A DNA stretch of 64,000 bases from Archegozetes longisetosus (Eukaryota > Arthropoda > Arachnida > Sarcoptiformes > Trhypochthoniidae), in contig JAEMBT020000005.1 in NCBI GenBank assembly GCA_018873245.2, forward strand, positions 3,086,001 to 3,150,000. The letters are read 5' to 3'. How positions within the stretch are numbered: the first letter of the stretch is position 1; each line of letters starts with the position of its first letter. The notes under the pieces were generated by a model that ran no database searches, had not been told where the DNA came from, and saw only the letters and a list, made by a program, of their open reading frames with translations. A program made the position numbers and the translations under genes. Shown in pieces: positions 10,665-24,545 of the stretch.

Positions 10665-11911
10665 TTTATTAAATAAATAAATAGATGTCTTCTGTGGACA
10701 CCGACATCACTCCTGTTTAATTGAGACATAAGTCTGCCATTCATTAGCCATCCATGACTTCATTACTAAAACTTTGATTATTTAGGTTTCGATTTATATC
10801 AATCTTCAAACTAATTAATTATTTAACTCAACTAAATATTGGTATTTAATAAATTTTTACAAATATAAACTAATGTTTGCATTGAATACAAGACTGATAG
10901 CATTGATAGGAGTGATACAAAATCACTACTTAAGTCAGTATTACACAGACTATGCATTCAGTCTATGGGTAAACGCTTGCTCTATACTCCCCTTGATTTG
11001 CGCCAAATCCTAGGTGCGCAGGAGGCATGTGGAGCACCCAGACAAACTTATCTACCTAGTGCACTACTCACGCTACTTCCTTTACTTAACCAAAATAATC
11101 TAACCTTTATAGTAGTATCACACTTAATCTTCTTCTTAGTTAGATTAGAATAGGAGAATAGAAGTATGAAAGTCAAGATTGAATGTTCCACATAACTGCT
11201 GCACACCTAGCATGATACCTAAGTCAAGGTAAGTATAGAACGAACATTTACCGAGTCTATAGTAAAACGACAGATAAATATTAAACGATTTACGATATAA
11301 TCGATAGTTTCATTGTTTCGATACTATTGACCGGCATTACTATTGATAAATCGACCCAATAAAACTATTGTACCGTTTGATTGTTAATTAATTATTTAAT
11401 TAAAAATTGATTTTCTCAACTAAATCGAAGTCATAAATTTAGTTTAAAACTTAACAGCTTTTATAACTATTGAATTGAATGAATAAAAGCTGTTGCGATA
11501 TATGCAAATATAAGTGAATAAATATAAAACTAGTGCTCAAAAAAGGCAATCTTTATAAAACTAAAAATCGTTTAATTAATTAATCTTCCGCCAAGACCTT
11601 CTCAATTGAACTAATAGCTGATTATAACTTTCTAACAGCTTGTTCAATCTGGATTTCTATTAACATAATAAAAATACGATAAAATTGATGTTAATTTGTC
11701 GACGAGTAGAAACTATTGGTAACACTTCACTGTGGCCTTTTGCAACACTTCAATAAAAGTTTTATGACATGTTGTAATAGCAATGCTTTTAGTTTTTATC
11801 GCAAACTTCTTGTAATACTAATTGGTTTTTGTTTACTTTTGATCAATATTTATGATAATTATTGTAGTCTTTGAATAATTTAGCCATTATTGATCGCAAC
11901 TAAACACAAAT
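10665..11911. other. Intergenic, divergent WDR20/UTP25 spacer
   Basis: A+T-rich spacer between two divergent starts. No coding exon, RNA gene or clear repeat seen. Promoters of both genes are expected here. Confidence 0.55.
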
Positions 11912-14354
11912 ATGGCTCGAAAGAAACGAAACTCAAACTTGAAAAACAGTTCAATTGATAAAAAACAGAAAAACATTTGCTTGACTTTGGGGAACAGCAT
12001 CCTATCCATGATCACGACGTCAATGGTTCTACAATTTGCTCTTTACTTTTAATCATTTTTATAATACTTTATTTTTTATTTACAGACAATTTGTCCGATA
12101 AAATAGCCAAAAGAGTTTATGACGACAAAAGTCAAGATTTTGATGGCAAGCAATTCAAAAAGTCTATTCAACTTAATAGAAATGATGACAATTTCGATGC
12201 CAATCAAGATATTAGTGATGACGATAGCGATCCAGATCTCAACCATTATTCACAACTTCTCGATTGGTTAATAATTTATTTTGAATATTCATATTTTACA
12301 GATTAGTTATCTATAATTCAATTTTTAGTTTATTTAAGATTCAAAAATGGAAATCAACTGAATTTGATTATCATTTAATTTCTTGATTTTTTAGTTTTGG
12401 CAACAAATCTAAGAAAGAAAGCTATGGTTCAGATTCTGAAGAATCATCGGATAGTGATGAAAGCGTTAATGAATTAAATAATGAGAATAATAATGAGAGC
12501 AATAATGATAATAACGATGATTTGAATTTAATTGATGACAAAACAAATTATATTGAAAGTGACGCTCATCAAAGTGATAGTTCTTCAGCAGAAGATGAAC
12601 AACTTAGCAACAAACATAATCTAAATGATCCATTTTCTACTCATTTCGACAAAGAACTCGATTCTTCAGACATTGAAAGTTTAGGTAAAAATGAAAATAA
12701 GTCAGTCATAGAACAGGAATGGCCTCAAATTAGAAAATTTGTGCAAATCAATGATCGCAATGTCAAATATAATTGTGACAAATTAGTTTCAATAGTAAAT
12801 ATAGATAGGTTTTATTTGAAAAATTTAATTTTCCAAAATTTAAGTAAAGCAGTTCTCATTTCTGACAACCAATCGACATCACTTCAGTTCAATTCATTTC
12901 AATGTGAATTATTTAGCATTATTAGTATTTATAAAGATTTATTGTACACTGAAAGAAACTTTCAAAATGGAGAACAGATTAGACTTCTTTACTGTATTCA
13001 CGCTTTCAATCATGTACTTAAGACTCGTTCGCGAATACTACACCATAACAACAAAATTCGTCAGCACATCTCTAGTGATGAAGAATATAGAGATCAAGGC
13101 TTAACTAGACCCAAAGTCTTGATTTTGGTTCCCTTTCGTGATAGTGTTTTACGAATTGTCAGAATTCTCATATCACTCATGTTTGGAGACACTAAAGACA
13201 ATTCTGAAAGGAAGGTAAATGTAATGAATATTAAACGATTTCTCGAGGAATTTAGTCCCGAAGAGGAAATGCCGAAACTACATAAAAAGCCAGAAGATTA
13301 TGAGTCAACGTTTGCTGGAAATGTTGATGATTCTTTTCGTATTGGCATCAGTTTGACTAAAAAAAGTCTGAAACTTTATGCAGAATTTTATTCATCCGAC
13401 ATTATAATCGCTTCACCTCTTGGCCTTCGAATGATAATCGGAGCCGAAGGAGATAAAGAGCGTGACTTTGACTTTCTGTCTTCGATCGAAGTGGTAATTA
13501 TGGATCAAATGGACATTTTTCTGATGCAAAACTGGGAACACGTATTGCATATTATGAAACACTTACATTTACAGCCAAGCGAGTCGCGAGGCGTCGACTT
13601 CTCCAGAGTTCGAATGTGGATATTAGAGGGTTGGACAAAGTTCTACTGCCAATTATTACTATTTTCATCCATTAGTGTTCCTCCGATCACATCATTTTTC
13701 AATAAATTCTCGTCAAACTATTCCGGAAAAGTGATCACTAGGAATGAAATAACTGCAGAAAAAGCTTCTGTTAATCAAGTCTATGTTCAATGCCCACAAA
13801 TATTTCATCGATTCAATTGTAGTTCCCTTGCTTCAAGTTCAGACGAAAGATTCAATTTTTTTATTTCAGCAATTTTACCAAAATTCAAAGATAAACTAAT
13901 GTCTCATACAATGATTTATATTCAATCGTACTTCGATTTTGTGAGACTAAGAAATTACTTCCGCAAAGAAGAGATCAATTTCACGCAAGTGTGCGAGTAC
14001 ACAAAGGATGGAAAGGTAGCAAAAGCTCGAAGTATGTTCTTCAACGGTGGCCGTCATTTCATGCTATATACGGAAAGATTTCATTTTTTCCACCGTTACA
14101 GAATCAAAGGAATTCGTCATTTAATATTTTACGAACTACCAAATTATCCAGATTTCTATAGTGAGATTCTCAACTTGATGCATATTTCAATGCAGGGAAA
14201 GAAGTTTATGGGAGATTATAGCTCAATGTCTTGTACTGCTATTTATAACAAATTTGATGCCTTACAATTAGCTGCTATTGTGGGTAATAATAAGGCATCA
14301 CAAATGTTGCAGTCGAACACTAATGTTCATATGTTTGTTACTGAAAATAAATAA
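11912..14354 (+). CDS. UTP25: UTP25/Digestive-organ expansion factor homologue (frame break in exon 1)
   Basis: Exons 11912-12025, 12086-12266 and 12395-14354. Exon 1 starts MARKKRNSN and reaches DKKQK, then the conserved KHLLDFGEQHP follows in the -1 frame. Adding one A to the five-A run at 11969-11973 repairs it, giving 751 aa (human 756). After an acidic Ser/Asp/Asn-rich N-terminal third, the conserved core shows RDQGLTRPKVLILVPFRD, FYSSDIIIASPLGLRMIIG, DFDFLSSIEVVIMDQMDIF and QNWEHVLHIMKHLHL. Then come RVRMWILEGWTKFY, MIYIQSYFDFVRLRNYF, YRIKGIRHLIFYELP and the C-terminal ASQMLQSNTNVHMFVT. UTP25 is a degenerate DEAD-helicase-like protein of the small-subunit processome, acting in nucleolar 18S rRNA maturation. 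The stop overlaps an AATAAA run. Divergent from WDR20. Confidence 0.94.
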
Positions 14355-15426
14355 ATGATCAATAAAGTCAATGTTAGAATTGATGTATAAATAGTTTTAT
14401 TATAAGACCGTAGTTTTCTGACTACAGACAGTTGAATACCAAAACATTAATAACATAGATATATAGCATTATCTGTTTGATTGACACGTATTTGCTATTT
14501 ATGCTAAAATCCATATCATATTTGATATCAGTCATGAAAATAGTGGTTCAGCATTTTTAAGCATATACTGTTGAGGATAAGATATACCAACTTTCATACA
14601 TCTCACACATACAATATATCAAATCTCTCTCTCTCTCTCTCTAATCAATGTTTGCCCGATTTTCAATTGAAAAATACGCCAAATCAATGTTTGTCTTGGA
14701 AAAAACTGTCTCTAATTTTAGACGTTGATTGTATTTTATCTCTTGTTTTCGACTCATGATTTATGAGACCTTCGATACAATCAGTTAGATTGAAAAATAA
14801 AGACTTAATGACTTATGAAATGAACAATAGATTGAATTCTATTGTTACTTTACTGATCAGATAATTATATGGTAATAAATAAAAACTATTAATTAAAGCC
14901 CAGTCAGATTGAACCTATAATTAGATGGAAGTTTGATAGATTAAAAGTTAAAGATAGTTAAAGATGGAAAGGTAACGGTAAAAACGAAGAACCATTATTT
15001 TCATAAAAGCCGAGCAAAGCTGCCGCTCAAAGAAAACTTATTGTTTATAAGATTTTACGGAAGGAATGTATTGTACATTATTCTCAAAATTGTTAATGTA
15101 TATAAAGAACATAAAATATGTAAATATCAATTATACTGTAAAAAACATCGCGTGAACAGAGATCAATCCTTTCGACAAACATCAGAGCGCTTGGAATAAG
15201 TTTCAGTTGCAAAAAACTACAACTTACTATAAGCACAATTTTATACATTTAACAAACTGTAGAAATGCTAAGCATATACCCAATACCGGTATTTACTAGT
15301 TTTACATGTTTACAAATTCTATTGTATTCTTAACAAACATTGTATAATACAGACTTGCGAAGTATTAAACTTGCAAAGTACTAAACCTCCAAACTATTAA
15401 ACCTCCAACTATTAGACCTCCGACTA
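14355..15426. other. Intergenic, convergent UTP25/ITPK1 spacer with short (TC)n tract
   Basis: 3' flanks of two convergent genes. A (TC)n microsatellite lies at about 14624-14642. No coding exon or RNA gene recognised. Confidence 0.55.
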
Positions 15427-18400
15427 CTAAATCGAATTGAAATCTCCGAGTTTGACGCACGAGGCAGTTGTGAAACTACGCGAATGTTGACGCCGAACAA
15501 CCTTCACCTGTGATTGTTTCTTGTTTTTCTTCTCATCACAAGAATCTGATGTATCGATACCAGAATCAATATCGTTGCCATTTGTTGTTTTTTCGATCAC
15601 AATTTTATCACCAGTTGATGCCTTGATATCACCCAAATTTCCGTCATTTTCAGTAACAACTGGAGGTTTGAGTTCATGTTTGCAAGCCGTGTCGGCTTTT
15701 ACATCGGCATGCAATGGAAGGCACATCTCTGGGTTTGCAGTTCTGGCACTTGTTTCGTTTGATAGTTTAATCGCTTTCTTTTTGCTTTCGATTTCTTCGA
15801 TAACAAGATCGCGTAACATCTCCAAGAAGTTATCCACTCCATCATAACCTTTATATAATCAAAGAAAAAGTCTGTTTAATAAGACGAAGTGTCAAACATA
15901 AAATATTATAGTTTTAATGGAATTCGATAAGTTTATCACATTTCATAAAATCGATATTTATGAGAATAACAAAGTTATAAAAACTTTCTTATGTTCTAAT
16001 AGCGAGAAAAATAATTTCGTGAGAGCAGACCTGGAAATGTATTCATATCAATAATTGCATAGCGACCCGTCTTATTCTCAATGATTACATCGATCCCAAG
16101 CAAAGACAAACCCAGTTCGTTGGAGACGACATTAACTATTCTATCCAATCGTTGTTTTTCTGGTTCACGAATCGGGTAACGTATCTGATCGTTTTCGTCT
16201 AATTCAGTCAAAAAAGATGATGAATTCGGTTTAGAGATATCGTGACTGTCAAAGTAAACAGTTTCACAATCGAGTGCTTCTGTTAAATTATAAGGCATCA
16301 GATTAGTATTGCATCAGACTTGAGAATATTTTATCTCTTACTGTCAGCTTCAAAGTTCTTCAGTGAAGGTCTCTCTATAACATAGTATTTATCTTTAATG
16401 AGAAATAACTTGAAAAGTCTGGCGTTATGATTAATGAAGGTTTGGGCCACACACGGAGGACTAATTGTTTTGAGACCGGATTCACCAAATATTAGCGACA
16501 TCTGAAAATTGGGGAGTGAGAGGGGAAGTTAGATATAGCAATAAAAGTTTTATAACGATCTAAAGTGAATGTTGTTGAATGGCAAAAAACTACCTGATGT
16601 GCATATGTAGAGCCGTGAGCCAATAAAGGCTTGCACACTAAAACAAATATGCAAATAAACACAATTATGTGTTAATAAATTTATAATTTACTTACCAAAT
16701 GGAAACCGAACGCCTGCATTCTTCAACTTCTCAAGGTTTTCAGACACATCTCTTGTAGTTAGTTCAACGAAAGTTGGTGTAAACACACCATCTGTCATAA
16801 AAAGTGGATTACATAAACGAAACAGGAAATCAAGAATATCTTATATTATCAATTGATTAATGAAGACCTTCTCGAGCCAGTTCGCTATCATCAATGAGCT
16901 TATACTGACGATATCTATCCAATAACTTTCGTACGTTCTCCAGTGGGTCCAAAATGATTAGGTCCGGATGTTTGTTCACATAATCCTAAAGATTAATATA
17001 TGTTGAAACGATTAAGTATTTGGAAGAAGGATATTGTAAATTGATTTCTCTAATTCATACAGTTATCCAATGTCTACTTGAATAAGAAGTTGTAATGAGA
17101 AAAGGCAAAAATAGATTGAAAATAAGCTAAAATGAGTTGCATCATCAAACAATCAAACAAAGCCGAATAGTAATTCAAGTTTTTATCAACAGAATAGTCA
17201 GTCATTTTGAATTATTTCTCAAGTTTCTTTCAACCTTGAATAATTTACAAAAATTATAAAAATATAAACAAATGTTGGAGTAATTTATCGAAACCTGAAA
17301 ACGTGTTAAAAGCAGTAATTCATTGAGTGTATAGTCATATGATGATTTGGTTGATAAAAAATGAAACAATTACTATTTGAGTTTGTCTGACTAATTGATG
17401 ATTTAAGTGATTTTGAAACATGTTTTCAGTTTCTCTAGTTATAATAGGGTTGGAACTGCTCAACATTCTAGCGGTTATGACATCAAATTTTAACTGTAAT
17501 CACAAGATTCTAACGGCTATTAGACATGAATCTCATTTTCATGTTCATATTCAACCGTTAATAACAAAATAACAAGTTATTTATGAACCTTGAAAATTGC
17601 AAAATAAACTACTATTTAGGAGAGTTGCACTTTTATAGATAAGTTAAGATTCAATTATCCGTTGCTTGTTCGTAGAATTAAAATTAAAGTATCTTTTTAA
17701 TAGATTTTCTAAATTAATCAACATTTGCATAGAATTGGACTATTCTAAGCTTATATATTCTATAAATATATTTTTATAAACATTTTTAACAGGACGACGG
17801 AAGACAAATAACGTAAATGACAATTCCTACCAATGATTGCTTAATTTAGAAAATTTCACTTTAATATTTCCTTCTTTCGAATAAAATGATTGGATGCATT
17901 TTTGAGAAAATCAGCTATATCAATCAACCATAAGGAATAAAATGTATGGTCAATGTGAAATAGTGAAAAATAAATTTTGTGCATGCTTAAATGCCAAATA
18001 ATCTGGTCAAAAATCTAACCGAAAAACTAGTTGAGGTTTTATTGAAGATTTTAAGTTTTCAAATCCTTTTAAATCGAATGAGTTTGACTCATAGGCAACT
18101 ATTGATAACTATTTGATTGCGTTTAAGACTACATTAATCTAGAACTCAAAGTAAACAGAGATATTTGGAGTGGCAAATAAATAACTATTGAATATAGCAT
18201 TTGTTATAATAGTAGAAATTTATCTCATTTATGATATCAATTGAATTGTAGGAGGGGTAACCAATGACTTTAGGCGCTCATTTGCAATTGTACATACTAT
18301 TGTGTAATAAAATAATCAATTTATACTTATTTCATACATCTAATTTTGTCTGATACCCATCAATTTACAAATATCCTCTAACACAGTATCCAACTTGAAA

Positions 18401-19487
18401 TATATCACTCTTTCTCAATACTCGATTGAATACTCAGTTTCGAGTCAGAAAAGCTAACGACTTTTCAAAATGTTTGTTATTACTTTAAAGGTTCAACTTT
18501 TTGGTGCCCTTTATTTTCATTGATTTAAATTTACTAGTTATCAAAGGCTCGAAGATAAAGTGAGGGTCTTAGAAATCCAAGGATATTCTGACACTAAACT
18601 CAGAACAGTGTTGAAAGATTGGTTAATATATTTGAAACTCTGACTTACTCTGCTCTTACAAAACACTTCAAGTTCTTATGGATTTTAGATAAACCTTGAC
18701 AAACTGATATGTTGACGAAATAGCATCAAATCAATTGATTGCTTCCAAATTTACTCAATGAAAATACCGATAAAATCGACAACAAACCAAATTGTAAATT
18801 GAAAGTTGATTAATACTATTGCAATCAACTCTTGACAAGTTAATACCGACAATTCTTACTGCGATTTCTTCTTACGCCTACTCTTCATTTCGAAAAGTGA
18901 ATACGAAGCCTAACTTTTCAATTAAATTCATGTAAGAATTTGCAAAGTCCAAACACTTGAACCTATTGTGAAATCCTAGCAAATGTTTGCATTTGAAACT
19001 TAGACACTAATTGTATTTTTCTATGAATTTAGGTTAAGAGCCTATAAAAATCTATTTTTTCATCAATTGAAGAATAACTAAAGTGAATGATTATGAAAAG
19101 AATACTAATGTATATGACATAAGATAATCTAATAGAAATCTAAATCAATTATACCTCAAAAAGCGCAATTTGTTGTGAAGCGATCTCATCTGATTTATCG
19201 GCTTTGACAACAACATCAGACAGTTTGTGTATGATCGCATCAAAAGGTCCCTGAGGTTCAATCGGCGAATTCAGGTCTATTTTGATCAACTCATATCCTT
19301 TAGCCTTAAAGAGCGCTTCCAATTCGGTAACACTTATCTTCTGACTCTTCTTCTCACTCCACCAATATCCAACTTTATGTGACATCTCTGTTGGTGACAT
19401 TGCGATTGGCGACATTTCTGTTGGTGACAATTCTGTTGGTGACATTATAGTTGATGACATTACTGTTGAGTCGTTCAATTCGCACAT
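15427..19487 (-). CDS. ITPK1: Inositol-tetrakisphosphate 1-kinase
   Basis: Seven exons, minus strand: 19155-19487, 16868-16985, 16696-16791, 16594-16637, 16342-16501, 16031-16279 and 15427-15848. Phases match throughout and give 473 aa (human 414). Blocks: HKVGYWWSEKKSQ, GPFDAIIHKLSDVVVKAD, PDLIILDPLENVRKLLDRY, KPLLAHGSTYAHQ, PPCVAQTFINHNARLFKLF, IERPSLKNFEAD and SKPNSSSFLTELD. The ATP-grasp metal site reads LLGIDVIIENKTGRYAIID then MNTFPGYDG, with both Asp residues and the Asn kept. The enzyme phosphorylates Ins(3,4,5,6)P4 and Ins(1,3,4)P3 and feeds InsP6 synthesis. Intron 1 is 2.2 kb; the others are mostly under 300 bases. The N-terminus has a Met-rich 5-residue repeat and the C-terminus a long, polar, family-variable tail. 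Confidence 0.95.
19386..19460 (-). repeat. 15-bp degenerate coding repeat at ITPK1 N-terminus
   Basis: Five units coding MSSTI, MSPTE, LSPTE, MSPIA and MSPTE, followed by MSHK. They lie between the chosen ATG and the first conserved residues (HKVGYW). Four units begin with Met, so translation could start at several in-frame ATGs. Confidence 0.85.
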
Positions 19488-22400
19488 TGATTAATACAAA
19501 ATTTGGTAATACTTTCAATTGCAAAGTTTTGTTGTGGTTAAACAACAATTTCACTGAACTGTCTCTTTAAGCATTTCTGAGAAATTATAGCAAAGATTGT
19601 CCAAATCAATACAATTCTATGATAAAAAGGATTAAATTTGAATTACTGTTGAGACAAAGTATGAAATGAATTGATATAACAATTGGCATGAGATAAGTGG
19701 ATAAGAAATGAGAGGATAATTAAGATAATAAATATTCACTTACTTTAAGTGATCATTGATTGTACATAATTAGGATATGTTGAATAACAATTAATATCGA
19801 TATATATATATTTCTATTAATCGATATTTATTATTATATTTCTCAATAAATCAACGATATTCACCACAATATGCGTCTCAATACTATCTCTCACTTTTAT
19901 ACTCAATTAAATACTTGTCTTATCTATCTTTTTATCGCTAAATCCTATTCAATTAATGTCAGTTTATATTAATATCGATTAATTCTAATGCAGTCTATCA
20001 CCACAAGTCAACTAAATTGAGAAATAGTCAAAAATTAGGCTTAAGAAATGGATTGCATTTATAAACATGTCTAATAGGATGAGAGGCGTGTCTGTATTGC
20101 TGTGCCAATCATAGAACGCATTGACTGCATGACTGTAAAAACGGCATTGCATTGCATTACATTTACACTTGTTTCAACTTCTATCCAACGTTGGATTATA
20201 TGTTACATGTATATAACACTAATAGGTTCTTCATTTTTCATTATTTCTAAACATATTTTAATATTTGTTTTGCACTATTTGCGCTGAAAACACAATCGAC
20301 AGCAAATGTCTATCAAAATCTAGAATCTTTTAACAATGAAAAAGACGTTTTATCTTAAGTAGTTTGACTTAAGCGAAAAGTTTTTACTTATGAATGAGCT
20401 TCAGACTCAAAGCCATTAGACTGCGAACAGTGACTCACAGTTATGACGCGTTCATCATTTATTTGATGCACTTTTTTGTCAATCATTGATTCATTTTTCA
20501 TATTTTCATTCAATTGATTAAATGAGTACTTGTCTTATAATAGTTTGAACCAGACTTTGCCCCCGAGGCCATTTCAGAGAAACGCCCCTCGGATTTTGGC
20601 CTCAAATCTAACTAATTTAGCAAAGCTTTTAGGATATTCTCATAGTTTCTGATGAAAAATGGAGGAAACAGACTTTAATGTCAGTATTTAATAGTGAAAA
20701 TAGGACTAAACTGTAAATTTGATGCATTTTAGTGAACAACTTATAGGCACTAAAAACGTTTGACAAAGAGAAAGAATTAGAAGATTTGTAAAATTTGAGT
20801 CTCTTCTGGAATTGAGTTAAGAGCTATAAAACTGTATGTTGTGAGAATAGGATGTCGTGTTGGTTGTTCACTCAAAACTTGCGTTACCTCATAGACTATA
20901 CTTTGCTTTGTAGAAAACATAATTAGCTGCACATAAACTAAATTAAGCGTAAAACTAATGGCAAGCAGTTCAAACGATTGATTAATCGAAAAAATCTGAA
21001 AGCAATTTGAAAGTAGAGTAAAAGTACAAATAGTACTACAAATAGTGGTAGTTCAACTGAACTTTTTACGATGGCACTGGTTGAAAAACAGGTGTTATAC
21101 ATTACAAGAGAATGATTATTTGAATATTAGAAAATGAGCTCAATTCTACCAAGGAACTTTAATCAACTCAATAATTAAGTTGATTCTTAAAGATCAAACT
21201 GAACTTATTTTCAAAACTATTTTTCTAGTTTTGTCCTCTCAAATATGTGTCGTTTCTATCCTTAAGATTTGACATGAACATTTAGCTAATTTGTGATTAT
21301 TTTGATAAACAGTAATTTGACCCAATAGTATAAAATGTGTTACGTGCGAATAGTCTGGTATGACTTTATTCAAATAGGTAGTGGAGATAAAGAAGTTATT
21401 TGCAGTTTAGTTTAACTTTGCGTATTTCAATACTTCTCTACAATATGTCTATTAATGGTTAAGTTGAGGGAAAGTGGATTCTCCATCAGGCGACTATAGC
21501 TGAGAATATAGATTAGTTGATGTCTTCGTATGAGTTGCTACTAGAGCTTCCCGGAAGACTTTAAGGCCATTTTATACTATATACACGTTTCCATCATCTC
21601 AAATCCCAAATAAATCTCATTAAGTTTGATTCTAAGTTATTGCTACTTTCACGACTATTCTCCTATTAGTTTCAATAAACGTTAGTCGACATGCATTTCA
21701 GGTAAAACGAACCAACACATGAGATAAGCTGATGCGCTGCAAATGTTAGACTTAATTACTTTTGAACCACTGAAAATATAGTTGAGTCGCTTTAAAGGTT
21801 TGCTTAAATGTCAGATCGTCAACAATGTTTTATTGCCGACATATCGTGTTTGAAGTGCTGTAAAGTTGTGTCTTTAATGAAAATAACATTATGGATAGAA
21901 CTTCATAGCAGTGACCGGATTGTAGTTGGTTCGCGAGCTTTTGTCAAACTGGAAGGTTTGACAAATTATTTATTAAGCCAGTAGAATAAGTGTGAACACA
22001 ATACTATAGTCGAACTTTAGAAACATTTTAATGACACAACTTTTTGAAAGAGATAAGTCTTATGGCAGTTTGATTGGTATCAATGTGAAAATAGGTTTGT
22101 GCCAGTTAGATTGGTATTATTGAGATTGTCATTTATTAGATTTGACTCAATAGAAAAACTTTATTAAATTTGACTCAATAGAAAAGTTTGTTTTTCTTAA
22201 AGAAAGCCATTTATCTTAGCAGATAGTAAATGGATAGTAGATGTGATACTGGTACTGTTGCAATACAATTGAACGTAACCAAAGACTTATTTATCTCCTT
22301 GTTGTTTTCTATTTATTGTTAAAACAATTCAATGATTAGATTAATCGAAACAAAACTTAAGCAAAACGCAGTCAATTTAGTGTTGAGCCAAATCAAGTCT

Positions 22401-22532
22401 AAGTGTTTCCATCTATTGATAGATATATTATGTTAAGCCATAAGTGCCGGCAATTGGTTGCAAACAAAAACAACAATTAATGTTATCTCATTTGATTTGA
22501 TTTAGAAGTATAGATAATTATTCATAATAATC
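19488..22532. other. Intergenic, divergent ITPK1/SNF spacer (3 kb)
   Basis: Long A+T-rich spacer. A small G+C-rich patch at 20560-20603 has the inverted repeat GAGGCCA (20565-20571) / TGGCCTC (20597-20603). No coding exon with family resemblance and no RNA gene seen. Both promoters should be here. Confidence 0.5.
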
Positions 22533-23318
22533 ATGACTTCGGGTGACATTAAGCCAAATAATACTATTTATATAAATAATTTGAACGAAAAGGTCAAAAA
22601 AGACGGTAAGTATTGAATTGTTTGGACAATTATTTTTCATTTAAATCTTGTATTCAATCAACTGATCAGAACTGAAGAAGTCATTACACGCAATATTCTC
22701 GCAATTTGGGCAAATACTGGACATCATAGCTATGAAGACATTGAAAATGAGAGGACAGGCGTTCGTCATATTCAAAGACATCAACAGTGCGACGAATGCT
22801 TTGCGTTCAATGCAAGGCTTCCCCTTCTACGACAAACCAATGGTATGTGTTGAGGACATGAGTTATGATAAGCTAATATTGATTTGAATTGTTTACAAAA
22901 GCGGATTCAATATGCGAAGACTGACTCGGACGTGATCGCCAAAATGAAGGGAACGTTTGTCGAACGACCAAAACTTCCGCGCTCTGATGAACCCAAGAAG
23001 AAGAAGAAGGAGAAGAAACCAAACCCATCAGGAGTTCAGTCACAAATTCACGGCATTCCTCACTCAGCACTGGCGGAACAGCCACCAAACAATATCCTTT
23101 TCTTAACTAATTTGCCTGAAGAAACAAACGAAATGATGTTATCAATGCTTTTCAATCAATTCCCTGGTTTCAAAGAAGTTCGATTAGTTCCAGGACGTCA
23201 TGACATTGCATTTGTTGAGTTCGACAATGAGTTCCAATCGGGAGCTGCAAAGGATGCTCTGCAAGGATTTAAAGTGACGCCAACCCATGCGATTAAGATT
23301 ACATTTGCTAAAAAGTAA
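22533..23318 (+). CDS. snf: SNF: U1A/U2B''-type spliceosomal RNA-binding protein
   Basis: Exons 22533-22605, 22670-22842 and 22902-23318 give 220 aa (fly SNF is 216). RRM1 has RNP2 [10 protein letters not shown], the [17 protein letters not shown] helix, and RNP1 [12 protein letters not shown] followed by [19 protein letters not shown] and [11 protein letters not shown]. This is the U1 stem-loop II / U2 stem-loop IV binding type. A Lys-rich linker ([16 protein letters not shown]) leads to RRM2: [37 protein letters not shown] and ITFAKK at the C-terminus. In insects one protein serves both U1 and U2 snRNPs; vertebrates have two paralogues. Only one copy is seen here, so the one-gene state is an inference. 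Convergent with PC2. Confidence 0.95.
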
Positions 23319-24545
23319 TATTTATTTCTAATCGACATAACATCCAATATGTAACTTATATATAAATTTATAGTAATCTTCTCCCCTCTATAATTCATTC
23401 AATTTTGTTATCCATTTAATCAAATAACGATGATTCAAAGAATAAAACATCTTTTTTTAATCAATCACAATAACTCACTCAAACAAAAGAACCAACAATT
23501 CTATTGAATATGTTCTGAGTTGATTAGAAAATTGATTTTTTAGAAACTTCTTGTGCGAATTGGCTTAACATCATTTTAGAGTTTGTAGTTTTAGCTAATC
23601 ATTGAAAATGTTATCGAAACGATTGAACTATATTTACTTATAAAGAAATATATAAATTTTGAAAAAATATAAATCAAAGAAAGCGAACTACAACTAACTA
23701 AGTATAGAATTGAGAATATATTAAGAATTGGGAATATATTAAGAATTAAGAATATATTAAGAATATAACAACTAATACTGTTTTGTGGTATTCAATATTG
23801 ATTAGAGGTATCTCTGCAGTCAAACTAACATAATTTATAAATAACTTTCTGGTGAACATTTGTTAAAATATTTCGATTAAACATTAATTTGATATAGGAT
23901 TTTACACAATCGATTAATTAATATATAACTTATATATTCTTCTCGAATATTAGATAACGTTTTAAGGTAGCGTTTATACAAAATACACTATTCGGTTAAA
24001 TACATTATTTAAATGACTAAAGCAATACATAATATCGTAAATTTACAATACAATACACGCACATAAAGCCTCATGAGTTTAGTTGCTTGAAACACTGGTC
24101 GATAACTTGTTGCTCAACTAAGAAAAATTGTTCAAATTCGAAACTGAAATTCATTTGATAAATAAATATAGTATTTCTGCTTTCAAATATCAAACCAGTC
24201 CAGTGTTTGAGCAAATAAGTTCATGTGCTTTGATCTGATGCCCGAAGGATTTATACTTTTCAGAAGAATAATTAGTGCAAAACAGGGTGAAATGCACTAA
24301 GAATTGAGGAAGGATAATAATATAATTTAATAATAATAACATATAACGATAACATAAAAAACTTAGATTGCGTAACATTAGGTAATAAATAATATAGATA
24401 TTGAAGCAATGGTAGATAGCGTAGAACATAATCATATAATTAACAACATTTTAGGCTAAGTGATTTGCTACGAATTGTCATATATTTGTTTAGCAGCGAT
24501 TTTGATAAACTAATTCATGCAATAGTAAAGTTGAGATAAATATTA
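23319..24545. other. Intergenic, convergent SNF/PC2 spacer
   Basis: 3' flanks of two convergent genes, very A+T-rich. Holds an 18-bp tandem repeat (listed separately). Nothing else recognised. Confidence 0.55.
23707..23760. repeat. 18-bp tandem repeat, 3 copies
   Basis: Three copies of GAATTGAGAATATATTAA with one or two changes each, followed by a partial GAATATA. Non-coding. Confidence 0.85.
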
